Shown here: piece by piece, positions 1 to 7,302 of the stretch
Layout: each line of letters starts with the position of its first letter
How positions within the stretch are numbered: the stretch's first letter is position 1
Assembly: GCA_902785445.1 (NCBI GenBank)
Contig: CACZYN010000094.1
Coordinates: 1-7,794, forward strand
DNA length: 7,794 nucleotides
Direction: 5' to 3'
Origin: an uncultured Anaerovibrio sp.
Lineage (GTDB): Bacteria > Bacillota > Negativicutes > Selenomonadales > Selenomonadaceae
Notes under the pieces: model-generated
Seen by the model: only the letters and a program-made list of their open reading frames with translations
The model's database searches: none
Told to the model about the DNA's origin: nothing
Made by a program: the position numbers and the translations under genes

Positions 1-36
1 GCTGACATAAGAAGAATTTTTAGAACGAATTATAAG

Positions 37-44
37 AAAGGAGG
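37..44 (+). promoter_or_regulatory. Ribosome binding site that decides the start of the first sensor phosphatase
   Basis: The sequence AAAGGAGG is a near-perfect Shine-Dalgarno match. It lies only 2 bases before the ATG at 47 but 8 bases before the in-frame GTG at 53. The GTG start gives a protein beginning MKLDIRRK, which matches the MKLDIKKR start of the downstream paralogue. Both facts favour GTG at 53 over the ATG at 47. Confidence 0.75.
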
Positions 45-52
45 AAATGTCT

Positions 53-2200
53 GTGAAGTTGGATATTAGACGAAAAATATTGCTTCTCATGGGCATTTCC
101 GGGTTAATTACCGCATTCCTTTTAGGGGCTATATTAGTTCTGGGTCTGAATATAGCCTATAATACCTTGGATAAGCAGGCTGATACTATGGCGCAAGGCG
201 TAGGTGAAGAAGCAGCTACTTACTCTCAGGAGCTGACCCGTAAACGATTAGTAGAAATTATTCGCTTAAAGGCCTATCATATCAACGAAGTAGTTAGTGA
301 GATGGAGGGTAATTTAATAATATTAGCTGATAAGTTAAACCAATCTGGCGATACTTCCATTAATAATCAAAGTGTTGTTCTAAAGGACCCTCGTGTAGAA
401 ACAGTCTATGCTGGCGATTGGTATTATCTTCCAGGAACGGATGATTACCCTCCTCAAAATGCTGCTAAAATAGCCAATCAGTTAAATGGAACACTTCATA
501 ATTTATCTGAAGGGGAAAAGGCCCGTCCTTTATATTTTTACATTGGTTCCAAAAATGGCTGGAGTCTTCGCATGGATGTTTTATCCGACGACAACGGCCA
601 AGTAAATTTACCGCAAACGGTACTTACAAAAGAATATGATGCCAGAAACAGGAGCTGGTACAAGGCTGTTATGCAGTCAGAAATACAAGAAGAACCTATT
701 TATGTTCCTTTGTATACTTCAGCAGGGGGCACTCCCTTATTGTCAATCGCCATGCCATATAAGGATGAGTCTGGTGTAGCTGGTGTAATTGGAGTGTCAT
801 TTCCAACATCAACTATGGCTAAATCCATTAACGCTAACATTACAGACAGTGAAACGAGTAGCTTTACCCTAGATTCTGAAGGCCATGTACTTTATTCTTC
901 CCTGGCAAAAGATGAATTTGCTACAGATCGTCCTGACTTTGATTTACGTAATTCTACCGTTGAATCATTGGCCCAGGCCGCCCAGCACATGACAGCAGGC
1001 GAAACAGGCTCTACCATAGTCGAGCTGAATGGGGAAAAGTATTTTTTGGTTTATGCTCCCGTAGGAACACAGGGCTGGAGTTTGGGAGAGCTGATTTCCT
1101 TTAGGGAAGTACAGGAACCAGCATACCATATTGGGATTTTGGTAAAATCGGAACTCAAAGAGATTCAAGAGGACCTGCAGCCAATTTTTTCTCATGTCAG
1201 AACAATAAGCCTTATTTCCTTTATTCTGTTGTTAATCACTATATTTTTGGTAAGTCACCCCATGGCGAAGCATTTTTCCCGCTCTGTCAGAACTTTATCA
1301 GATGGCGTAAAGCATATTACAGAGGGAAATTTCTCTGAAAAGCTGTCCCTAAAATCAGGAGACGAAATGGAGCTTTTAGCGGACAGATTCAATGCCATGA
1401 CCAAAGATCTCAATACATATATGGAGGACCTGGCCAAGGTAACCCAGGAGCAGGCCAAGGTAACTGCCGGACTTGATGTGGCTACGAAAATACAAAAGGG
1501 TATGTTACCTGAGGGAGGAATCACATCGCCTGGCCTTTCCCTGGAGGCTGATATGCATCCTGCCATTGAAGTTGGTGGAGACTTTTATGATTACTATTAT
1601 TTAGATGACTCACATCTAGCTTTTACTATAGCAGATGTATCAGATAAAGGGATTCCTTCAGCCATTTTTATGGTAGTATCAAAAATTATACTAAAAAATT
1701 GTATTAGCTTGTATTATCAGGAAAGTTTGGCCACTGCTATTTCATTGGCTAATAATCAGTGTTCCCAGCTCAGTAACGATGGCATGTTTGTCACTGTATG
1801 GACCGGTGTCCTGAATACAACAACCGGTGAGCTTGTTTACGTTAATGCTGGCCATAATCCACCTTGTATTCTCCATAACAAAGAGCTTACATACCTGCCA
1901 AAGGAAAAAAATCCAATGATCGGCTTTATGGAGGAAATAGATTATACACAGCAAAGTGTTATGTTAAAGCCAGGATCTCTGCTGTTCCTCTATACTGATG
2001 GTGTTACTGAAGCCATGAATAGTCACAAGGAAATGTTTTCCAAGGAGCGCCTGGAAGAAGTATTAACCGAAGCAGGTGATATTTCTCCTAGGGAATCTAT
2101 AGGAGTTGTAGAAAAGGCCATTGAAATATTTGTTGGCGAAGCAAATCAATCTGATGACATAACCATGCTGGCTGTTAAATATACCGGTATTAAAGGGTGA
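53..2200 (+). CDS. Membrane sensor phosphatase: dCACHE-HAMP-PP2C (SpoIIE/RsbU family)
   Basis: A 715-residue transmembrane serine phosphatase, predicted to dephosphorylate a phospho-STAS antagonist in response to an extracellular signal. Seen in order: a short basic N-terminus, TM1 about residues 9-35, an extracytoplasmic dCACHE domain about 36-370 with the YDARNRSWY signature near 197, TM2 about 383-402, HAMP about 403-458, a helical linker, and PP2C_SpoIIE from about 475 to the end. The expected metal-binding acidic residues are present: D510 and D513 in VGGDFYD, D528 in ADVSDKG, D649 in YTDGV and D702 in SDDIT, plus NAGHNPP at 598-604, so it should be active. The GTG start at 53 is chosen on ribosome-binding-site spacing and paralogue match; an ATG at 47 would add two residues. 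The sensor domain departs from the usual dCACHE amino-acid pocket (YVP and GVS where paralogues have FTD and GVD), so its ligand may differ. It is the first gene of a probable operon with the paralogue 8 bases downstream. Confidence 0.93.
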   Translation: MKLDIRRKILLLMGISGLITAFLLGAILVLGLNIAYNTLDKQADTMAQGVGEEAATYSQELTRKRLVEIIRLKAYHINEVVSEMEGNLIILADKLNQSGDTSINNQSVVLKDPRVETVYAGDWYYLPGTDDYPPQNAAKIANQLNGTLHNLSEGEKARPLYFYIGSKNGWSLRMDVLSDDNGQVNLPQTVLTKEYDARNRSWYKAVMQSEIQEEPIYVPLYTSAGGTPLLSIAMPYKDESGVAGVIGVSFPTSTMAKSINANITDSETSSFTLDSEGHVLYSSLAKDEFATDRPDFDLRNSTVESLAQAAQHMTAGETGSTIVELNGEKYFLVYAPVGTQGWSLGELISFREVQEPAYHIGILVKSELKEIQEDLQPIFSHVRTISLISFILLLITIFLVSHPMAKHFSRSVRTLSDGVKHITEGNFSEKLSLKSGDEMELLADRFNAMTKDLNTYMEDLAKVTQEQAKVTAGLDVATKIQKGMLPEGGITSPGLSLEADMHPAIEVGGDFYDYYYLDDSHLAFTIADVSDKGIPSAIFMVVSKIILKNCISLYYQESLATAISLANNQCSQLSNDGMFVTVWTGVLNTTTGELVYVNAGHNPPCILHNKELTYLPKEKNPMIGFMEEIDYTQQSVMLKPGSLLFLYTDGVTEAMNSHKEMFSKERLEEVLTEAGDISPRESIGVVEKAIEIFVGEANQSDDITMLAVKYTGIKG

Positions 2201-2201
2201 T
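2196..2201 (+). promoter_or_regulatory. Ribosome binding site overlapping the upstream stop codon (translational coupling)
   Basis: GGTGAT is complementary to the 3' end of 16S rRNA. It overlaps the TGA stop of the first phosphatase gene (2198-2200) and lies 7 bases before the ATG at 2209. It supports ATG 2209 as the start rather than GTG 2197, which sits inside the site itself. The arrangement suggests that translation of the two paralogues is coupled. Confidence 0.6.
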
Positions 2202-2208
2202 AGAAGCA

Positions 2209-4740
2209 ATGAAGCTGGACATAAAAAAACGGTTATTTATGTTGATGCTATTTGGCAGCTTATTAAGCTTCCTGTTTTTGGGCACATCACTGCTTTATGC
2301 TTTATTTGGTGTATGGGATTCTTTCCTGGAAAAAAAAGAAACCATAACCATAGCTGTAACTGATTACACCAGAGATTTTGCCAAAGATCAGGCCCAGGAA
2401 GCCATGGAAAGTTCAGTAGAGTTGAAGGCAGAAACCGTATCCTTTGAAGTCAACGACATTAAAGAAGATGTGAAATACCTTGCCAATGAAGTTTCTGAAA
2501 TATTAATTTCTCCCCAGAACTATGATACAAAAAAACTGCCAAATGCTGCCGACGGAAAGCTCCCTGGTGGTGTAGCATATGTACATTTCAGTCCACAACT
2601 TACTGCCCAGGGGATTACACCTGCCTTGAATGAGGAAATCGGGCTGGTAGCAAATATAGGAGAGCAAATGCAATCTCTGGGCTTTTATTATGCCAATGTT
2701 TTCGTTGCTTCAGAAAAAGGGTACACCATTTACTATGACACTTCCCAGGAAAAGAATTACATTGCTTTGCTTAGCCGTGATGAATGGCGTGATACCTATG
2801 ATGCCCGTAAGCGTAGCTGGTACAAAGAAGGAATTAACGCCAAAGAACCAGTTTTTACTGATGTATATACATCTATTACTGGCAAAAAAATAATCTCTTG
2901 TGTTATTCCATATTATGACAAAGCTGGTGTGGCTGGAGTTGTGGGAGTAGATTGTTCCCCCAAAAACTTATTCATTCAGGATGGGGAGGGAAAAATCAAT
3001 CAGAGCTTTATCATAAATAACCATGGAAAAATCTTGTTAAGCACCACACCAGAATCCTTTGTCCCTTCAAATAAAGTCACTAAACGAATGGCTCAACATC
3101 TCACAGGCTATGAAAAAATCTTTGTGGATAATGAGGAATATTTCTTGTCTTATGCCCCTATTAAAGGCACTGACTGGAGCATGGGAACCCTTTTGGCCAA
3201 GGATGAAATAATGAGGGAGGCTGTAAATGCCCAGCATAGCATGGTTGAGCAGATGAACAGCTTTTATACTTCGTTTCTCCGAATTATTTTGCTTATGGGT
3301 GGATTAACCATCACCATATCTATTATGGTATTTTCCTTAATTCTATTTTGCAGTGCCAAAATAGCAGTACATATATCCAAGCCTGTTGATGCCCTGATGA
3401 CTGGCGCAGATGAAATAGCCAAGGGAAATTTCGAGCATAAAATTCAGGTGAATACCAATGATGAGCTGGAGCAGTTGGCAGAAAACTTTAATACTATGAC
3501 TAATGCCCTAAGCCACTATAGCCATGAAATTGCCCATAGAGCCAAGGAAAAAACCCGCGTAGAGGTGGAACTTTCTGCTGCTACTAATATACAATCTTCT
3601 CTTCTGCCAGCACCTTTACCACCACAAAAGAAATTTTCCCTGGCTGCCGCCATGTATCCTGCCAAAAAGGTGGGAGGGGATTTCTACGATTATTACCTCA
3701 TCGATGAAAACTATTTGGTTGTAACCATAGGTGATGTATCCGACAAAGGAGTTCCAGCTGCTCTGTTTATGGCTGGAGCAAAAACAGTTATAAAAAACAA
3801 TGTCCTAAGTGCAGTAAAAAAAGGACTGTCTCTGGCAGAAGCAGTATATTATGCTAATAATCAGATTATTGACGCTAACAAAGAATACTATTTTGTGTCT
3901 GCATTTACAGGTATTTTAAATATCAACACAGGAGAGTTTACATATGTAAATGGAGGGCATAATCCACCTGTGCTCATGCAGGACGATACCCTATCATATC
4001 TACCAACTTCCAAAAATAATGCAGTATTGGGCATAATGAATGATTTGAAATACACTGAGAGCAAAGTTCAACTTACAAAAGGCAGCCTTTTATTTCTCTA
4101 CACAGATGGGGTAACAGGTGCCTTGGATGAAAACCAGGAAATGTTTACCAAGAAAAAAATGGAACAAGCATTGATGAAAATGGGGATCGGGACGTCACCT
4201 AAGGAAGTGATTAGGGAGATAAAGGAAGCTGTAATGTACCACATTAATAGAACGGGAGAAAATGTTGAACAGACTGATGATATTACCATGTTGGTTTTAA
4301 ACTTTAAGGGATGTGATACTATGGAAACGGAAAAAGAACTTATTGTTCCGGCCAATGTAGATGAATTGCCGAAAATTCAATCCTTTATTAACGAAATACA
4401 ACATTCCTGTAAATGTTCTGAACGGTCTATAAATCAGCTTATGCTGGTGGTGGAGGAGATATTTGTTAATATTGCTGAATATGCTTATAAGGACAGGAAA
4501 GCTACGGCAATTATCAAAGGTAGGATTTACGGAGAACCACCGGAAATCGAGCTGACATTTATCGATGAAGGGATTCCATATAATCCGTTGGAAAAGAACG
4601 ATCCGGATTTAGATGTCACTTTGGAGGACAGAGAAATTGGTGGCCTAGGTATATTTTTGGTAAAGAAAAAAGTGGATGACATATCCTACGATCGTCAAGG
4701 AGACAAAAACATTCTTACAATTAAGAAAAAATTGGTTTAA
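2209..4740 (+). CDS. Membrane sensor phosphatase fused to an RsbW-like kinase: dCACHE-HAMP-PP2C-HATPase
   Basis: An 843-residue bifunctional partner-switching protein. Seen in order: TM1 about 8-36, an extracytoplasmic dCACHE domain about 37-350 with YDARKRSWY at 197-205, TM2 about 357-382, HAMP about 385-440, PP2C_SpoIIE about 465-700, then a HATPase_c domain 705-843. Phosphatase acidic residues are D491 and D494 (VGGDFYD), D509 (GDVSDKG), D633 (YTDGV) and D690/D691 (TDDIT). The kinase part shows an N-box (E750 and N754 in EEIFVN), a G1-type DEG at 786-788 and a G2-type GGLG at 811-814, as in RsbW/SpoIIAB. In that family the kinase phosphorylates a STAS protein and may bind a sigma factor; joined to a phosphatase, the pair could set both directions of one switch. 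The dCACHE keeps FTDVY and GVD, as expected for an amino-acid-like ligand. The phosphatase part ends just where the paralogue upstream ends, so the kinase looks like an appended module. It starts 8 bases after that gene. Confidence 0.93.
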   Translation: MKLDIKKRLFMLMLFGSLLSFLFLGTSLLYALFGVWDSFLEKKETITIAVTDYTRDFAKDQAQEAMESSVELKAETVSFEVNDIKEDVKYLANEVSEILISPQNYDTKKLPNAADGKLPGGVAYVHFSPQLTAQGITPALNEEIGLVANIGEQMQSLGFYYANVFVASEKGYTIYYDTSQEKNYIALLSRDEWRDTYDARKRSWYKEGINAKEPVFTDVYTSITGKKIISCVIPYYDKAGVAGVVGVDCSPKNLFIQDGEGKINQSFIINNHGKILLSTTPESFVPSNKVTKRMAQHLTGYEKIFVDNEEYFLSYAPIKGTDWSMGTLLAKDEIMREAVNAQHSMVEQMNSFYTSFLRIILLMGGLTITISIMVFSLILFCSAKIAVHISKPVDALMTGADEIAKGNFEHKIQVNTNDELEQLAENFNTMTNALSHYSHEIAHRAKEKTRVEVELSAATNIQSSLLPAPLPPQKKFSLAAAMYPAKKVGGDFYDYYLIDENYLVVTIGDVSDKGVPAALFMAGAKTVIKNNVLSAVKKGLSLAEAVYYANNQIIDANKEYYFVSAFTGILNINTGEFTYVNGGHNPPVLMQDDTLSYLPTSKNNAVLGIMNDLKYTESKVQLTKGSLLFLYTDGVTGALDENQEMFTKKKMEQALMKMGIGTSPKEVIREIKEAVMYHINRTGENVEQTDDITMLVLNFKGCDTMETEKELIVPANVDELPKIQSFINEIQHSCKCSERSINQLMLVVEEIFVNIAEYAYKDRKATAIIKGRIYGEPPEIELTFIDEGIPYNPLEKNDPDLDVTLEDREIGGLGIFLVKKKVDDISYDRQGDKNILTIKKKLV
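4306..4323 (+). promoter_or_regulatory. Possible internal start for a free RsbW-like kinase
   Basis: AAGGG at 4306-4310 lies 10 bases before an in-frame ATG at 4321, exactly at the junction between the phosphatase and the HATPase domain. Starting there would give a 139-residue protein, the usual size of stand-alone RsbW/SpoIIAB kinases. The spacing is slightly long and the site is weak, so it may be only a remnant of an earlier separate gene. Confidence 0.3.
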
Positions 4741-4808
4741 GTTGTAATGCTTTGACTAATTAATGTATATAGAGAAAGAACGATAATTTTTTTAGGGAGG
4801 GAATATGC

Positions 4809-5675
4809 ATGAATATTAAAAAGATTGTCGGCTTGTTTTTGGGATGTGCAATGGCAAGTGCTGTCCTTATTGGGTGTGGCTCCAATGGTGGTAACAATGA
4901 ATCGTCAAACAACGGTCCTGTAAAGCTTGGTATGTTAACAAATATGAATATAACAGAACAGGTATACGCCAGCTTACTGGAAGAAGCAGGAAATATGGGG
5001 GGACGTATGCCTGAGAATATGCGTTTTGCCATAAAATACTATGATAATATGAACACTATGCAGCTGGGATTGGAATCAGGCAGTATACAGGAGATGAGTA
5101 CCTATAACTGTATAGCAAAATATATTCAGGAAAAAAATTCCAAATATCAGCTGACAGATTTCACTAAACTCAAAATGGAAGACAGCTTCTGTTGTGCTGT
5201 AAGAGATGATGATAAGGAACTTCTTAGTAAAATTAATGCTTCCATAAAATCCATGAAAGAAGATGGTACCCTTGACCGATTGGTTAAGGAATATATCGAG
5301 AATGTTACTGCAGGACAGAATCCACCTGCAGTAAACATTGAAAAGATTCATGGTAGGCGAAACATTAATGTAGGTATAACAGGTGATTTGCCTCCGATTG
5401 ATTTAGTACTGGCCAATGGTTCCCCAGCCGGTTTTAATACTGCAGTGCTGAATGAAATAGGAAAACGCATTAACATGAACATTAATATTGTACAAATTGC
5501 CACTGGCGCCAGGGCTTCAGCTCTGTCTGCCAAAAAGGTTGATGTAGTTTTTTGGACTGTCGTTCCGGCTGACAATACCAAAATTCGCCCTACAGACATA
5601 GATAAACCTAAGGGAATTGCCACAACTATACCATACTATAAAGACGAGATTGTTCATATTACTATGGCAAAATGA
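4809..5675 (+). CDS. Lipoprotein with solute-binding (SBP_bac_3) segments in permuted order
   Basis: A 288-residue lipoprotein, probably anchored to the outer face of the membrane, that likely binds a small solute. The start follows a strong AGGGAGGG (4794-4801) with 8 bases from GGAGG to ATG. The signal peptide is KK, a hydrophobic stretch, then lipobox LIGC with Cys23. The mature part looks like SBP_bac_3 rearranged: residues about 37-115 resemble the second lobe (KYYDN, LESGSIQEMSTYN, AKYIQEKN), about 120-165 resemble the usual C-terminal end (CCAVRDDDKELL, EDGTLDRLVKEY), and after a linker about 185-288 resemble the usual N-terminal lobe (INVGITGDLPP, AGFNTAVLNEIGKR, SAKKVDVVFW, IPYYKDEIV). 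Some usual ligand contacts look changed, such as N100 in STYN and I197 after the PP. No ABC permease or ATPase gene is adjacent, so a role as a co-receptor for the dCACHE sensors is possible. It lies 68 bases after the kinase fusion with no terminator between, and before a terminator. Confidence 0.85.
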   Translation: MNIKKIVGLFLGCAMASAVLIGCGSNGGNNESSNNGPVKLGMLTNMNITEQVYASLLEEAGNMGGRMPENMRFAIKYYDNMNTMQLGLESGSIQEMSTYNCIAKYIQEKNSKYQLTDFTKLKMEDSFCCAVRDDDKELLSKINASIKSMKEDGTLDRLVKEYIENVTAGQNPPAVNIEKIHGRRNINVGITGDLPPIDLVLANGSPAGFNTAVLNEIGKRINMNINIVQIATGARASALSAKKVDVVFWTVVPADNTKIRPTDIDKPKGIATTIPYYKDEIVHITMAK

Positions 5676-5757
5676 GGAATTACCTTTCTTATATAGTAAT
5701 TAATTGCAACGAAAGTGTTTTATTTCAATAATAATCTATTAAATCTGGATAACTATA

Positions 5758-5792
5758 AGAGAAGCACCATCCAATGCTTCTCTCTTTTTTTT
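5758..5792 (+). terminator. Rho-independent terminator
   Basis: A perfect 9-base stem, AGAGAAGCA at 5758-5766 and TGCTTCTCT at 5775-5783, encloses an 8-base loop and is followed by eight T at 5785-5792. It lies 82 bases after the lipoprotein gene and separates the first three genes from the sigma factor gene. I see no convincing promoter in the remaining 78 bases before the sigma factor, though one is expected there. Confidence 0.88.
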
Positions 5793-5870
5793 CCTTATAA
5801 AATTTAAAGGGAAAATGGAATTATTTGTAGAATGATGAAGGTAAAGTAACGTCATAAAGGAGCAAGTACT

Positions 5871-6422
5871 ATGATTTCCAGCACGGAATATTGGAATCAG
5901 CAGGCCCAGCAGGCCATTACTGATGAAGAGGCCTTTACAGAGTTATATGAATATTTTTTTCCGCGGATCTATCACTATATATTAGGGAAAACAAAGGACA
6001 GTTCCCTGGCCGATGAATTGGTCAGTAAAACATTTCTCAATATGTATCAACATTTGCGGGACTATGATCCAAACAGGGGGGCTTTTTCCACCTGGCTCTT
6101 TCGGATTGCCCAAAATGTTATAAACAAATACTATACCAGCAAAGCATATACTGCCCACGTATCCTGGGATGAGGACTTTAATCCGGCAGACCCGCAACAG
6201 ATTACACCAGAGCAACAGTATGTTGACAAGGAGCGGGATGATGAACTGAAAGCTGCAATCATGCAACTACCAGAACGTGAGCAACGGATTTTGGAAATGA
6301 CATATTGGATGAACATGAAATCCAACGAAATAGGGGAAGTGCTGGGGATGGCGCCCAGTTCTGTACGAGTAGCCTTGAAGCAAGCCAGAGAAAAACTAAA
6401 GGGTATATTAGAAAAAAATTGA
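5871..6422 (+). CDS. ECF-type RNA polymerase sigma factor (sigma-70 family)
   Basis: A 183-residue two-domain sigma factor of ECF size that would direct RNA polymerase to a specific promoter set. Region 2 spans about residues 18-88: EEAFTELYEYFFPRIYHYI, then ADELVSKTFLNMYQHL, then AFSTWLFRIAQNVINKYY, the expected core-binding and -10 recognition helices. An acidic, proline-containing linker follows at about 89-124. Region 4 spans about 125-180: LPEREQRILEMTYW and a helix-turn-helix SNEIGEVLGMAPSSVRVALKQ that should read the -35 element. The start follows AAAGGAG at 5856-5862 with 8 bases of spacing. No extra C-terminal domain is present. Unlike most ECF genes it is not followed by a recognisable zinc-binding or single-pass anti-sigma factor; the next gene, 25 bases on, is a dCACHE-HAMP sensor. 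Control by the phospho-switch proteins nearby is a hypothesis from position. Confidence 0.92.
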   Translation: MISSTEYWNQQAQQAITDEEAFTELYEYFFPRIYHYILGKTKDSSLADELVSKTFLNMYQHLRDYDPNRGAFSTWLFRIAQNVINKYYTSKAYTAHVSWDEDFNPADPQQITPEQQYVDKERDDELKAAIMQLPEREQRILEMTYWMNMKSNEIGEVLGMAPSSVRVALKQAREKLKGILEKN

Positions 6423-6447
6423 GTTACCTTTGAGGTGAGTTGATTTG

Positions 6448-7302
6448 ATGAAGAGGATGAATATCCAAAAAAGAATATTGGTGATATTTTTAATAGTGGG
6501 CCTGTTTACAGCGGGTACAGTGAGTATTGTCAGCCTGAACGGCTTATATGGGATGCAAAAAAGTGCCCAGTATAGCAGTTCACAAATGGGAGATACTGTA
6601 TCAACATTTGCTGCTGAACTTGCTACGGAAAAAACCAAGACCCAGATAGAGAGAATTGCTAAGGAAAAGGCCCGGCAAGTGGAATGGGAAATGTACAATA
6701 TTCGCGAAGAAACAGAATTTCTGGCCAATGCTATGACCAGTATTCTAACTCATCCGGAACATTATTCCGCTAAACAACTTCCAACTCCTAAAGAGCGGCG
6801 CATAGAACCCGGAGAAGCCTATTTACTAATAGCGTCAAGTCTTAAACAGGAATGTGATAATCCTGTTATTTGGCAAGAAATTGGCCTAGCTTCCAATGTC
6901 GCTAATGACATGGAAGTTATGGCTACTTTTTATAAGGATTATCAGGTTTCCTGTTATTATGGCTCAAAATATGGCTATTATATCACTTTGGAATGTTATG
7001 ATTCTGAGGAAATGTATAAAAAAATTCATTCAGAAAATTATCATAACAACTATGATCCCAGAAAACGTCCCTGGTATAAAAAGGCCATAGCAGAGGGCAA
7101 AACAGTATTTACAGATGTATACCTTGGCAATGATGGTTATCCTGAAATTACCTGTGCAACCCCTTATTACGATAAGAAAGGCTTAGCTGGTGTAGCTGGT
7201 TTGGACGTACATCTGCTATCCCTTTACCGTCTTGCCGCAGAGCGTACTCTCGGCACGTCCACTATTAATTTTCCTCAGAAAACGAAGGTCTATTGGCTGT
7301 AG
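6448..7302 (+). CDS. Third dCACHE sensor, N-terminal part of a frameshifted gene
   Basis: As it reads, this is a 284-residue protein: basic N-terminus, TM1 about residues 7-32, and most of an extracytoplasmic dCACHE domain. It resembles the sensor of the PP2C-kinase fusion, with EIGLASNVANDME, YDPRKRPWY at 202-210, VFTDVY and GVAGLDV, so the usual amino-acid-type pocket residues are kept. After STINF near residue 275 the frame yields PQKTKVYWL and stops at TAG 7300-7302, while homology continues one frame over to the window end. It is therefore the front half of one interrupted gene, not a complete protein. GAGGTGA at 6432-6438 supports a start at ATG 6448; TTG at 6445 and ATG at 6457 are alternatives. 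It lies 25 bases after the sigma factor gene and is probably co-transcribed with it. Confidence 0.75.
   Translation: MKRMNIQKRILVIFLIVGLFTAGTVSIVSLNGLYGMQKSAQYSSSQMGDTVSTFAAELATEKTKTQIERIAKEKARQVEWEMYNIREETEFLANAMTSILTHPEHYSAKQLPTPKERRIEPGEAYLLIASSLKQECDNPVIWQEIGLASNVANDMEVMATFYKDYQVSCYYGSKYGYYITLECYDSEEMYKKIHSENYHNNYDPRKRPWYKKAIAEGKTVFTDVYLGNDGYPEITCATPYYDKKGLAGVAGLDVHLLSLYRLAAERTLGTSTINFPQKTKVYWL

Noticed and set aside
1..46. Leading bases as the end of an upstream gene or a promoter.
   Set aside because: Too short to assign; only the ribosome binding site at 37-44 can be supported.
1255..1566. Minus-strand open reading frames of 60-105 codons opposite the large genes (for example here, 4098-4355, 4760-5032 and 6408-6728).
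   Set aside because: They lie opposite strongly supported coding sequence, have no recognisable domains, and I saw no reason to prefer them; they are shadows.
2690..2893. Plus-strand 67-codon reading frame inside the sensor domain of the kinase fusion gene.
   Set aside because: It overlaps conserved dCACHE coding sequence in another frame and encodes no recognisable domain.
4742..4771. Possible promoter before the lipoprotein gene (TTGTAA 4742-4747 and TATATA 4766-4771, or TTGACT at 4752).
   Set aside because: The first pair matches only four of six bases at each element; TTGACT is better but has no -10 box at 16-18 bases (GATAAT lies 24 bases on). Not strong enough to list.
5678..5700. Inverted repeat AATTAC/GTAATT just after the lipoprotein gene.
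   Set aside because: Only six AT-rich pairs with a large loop and no T run; the true terminator is at 5758-5792.
5817..5853. ECF-like autoregulatory promoter before the sigma gene (GGAAT at 5817 and CGTC at 5850).
   Set aside because: The spacing is about 28 bases instead of about 16-17, and the start of transcription would fall in or after the ribosome binding site.
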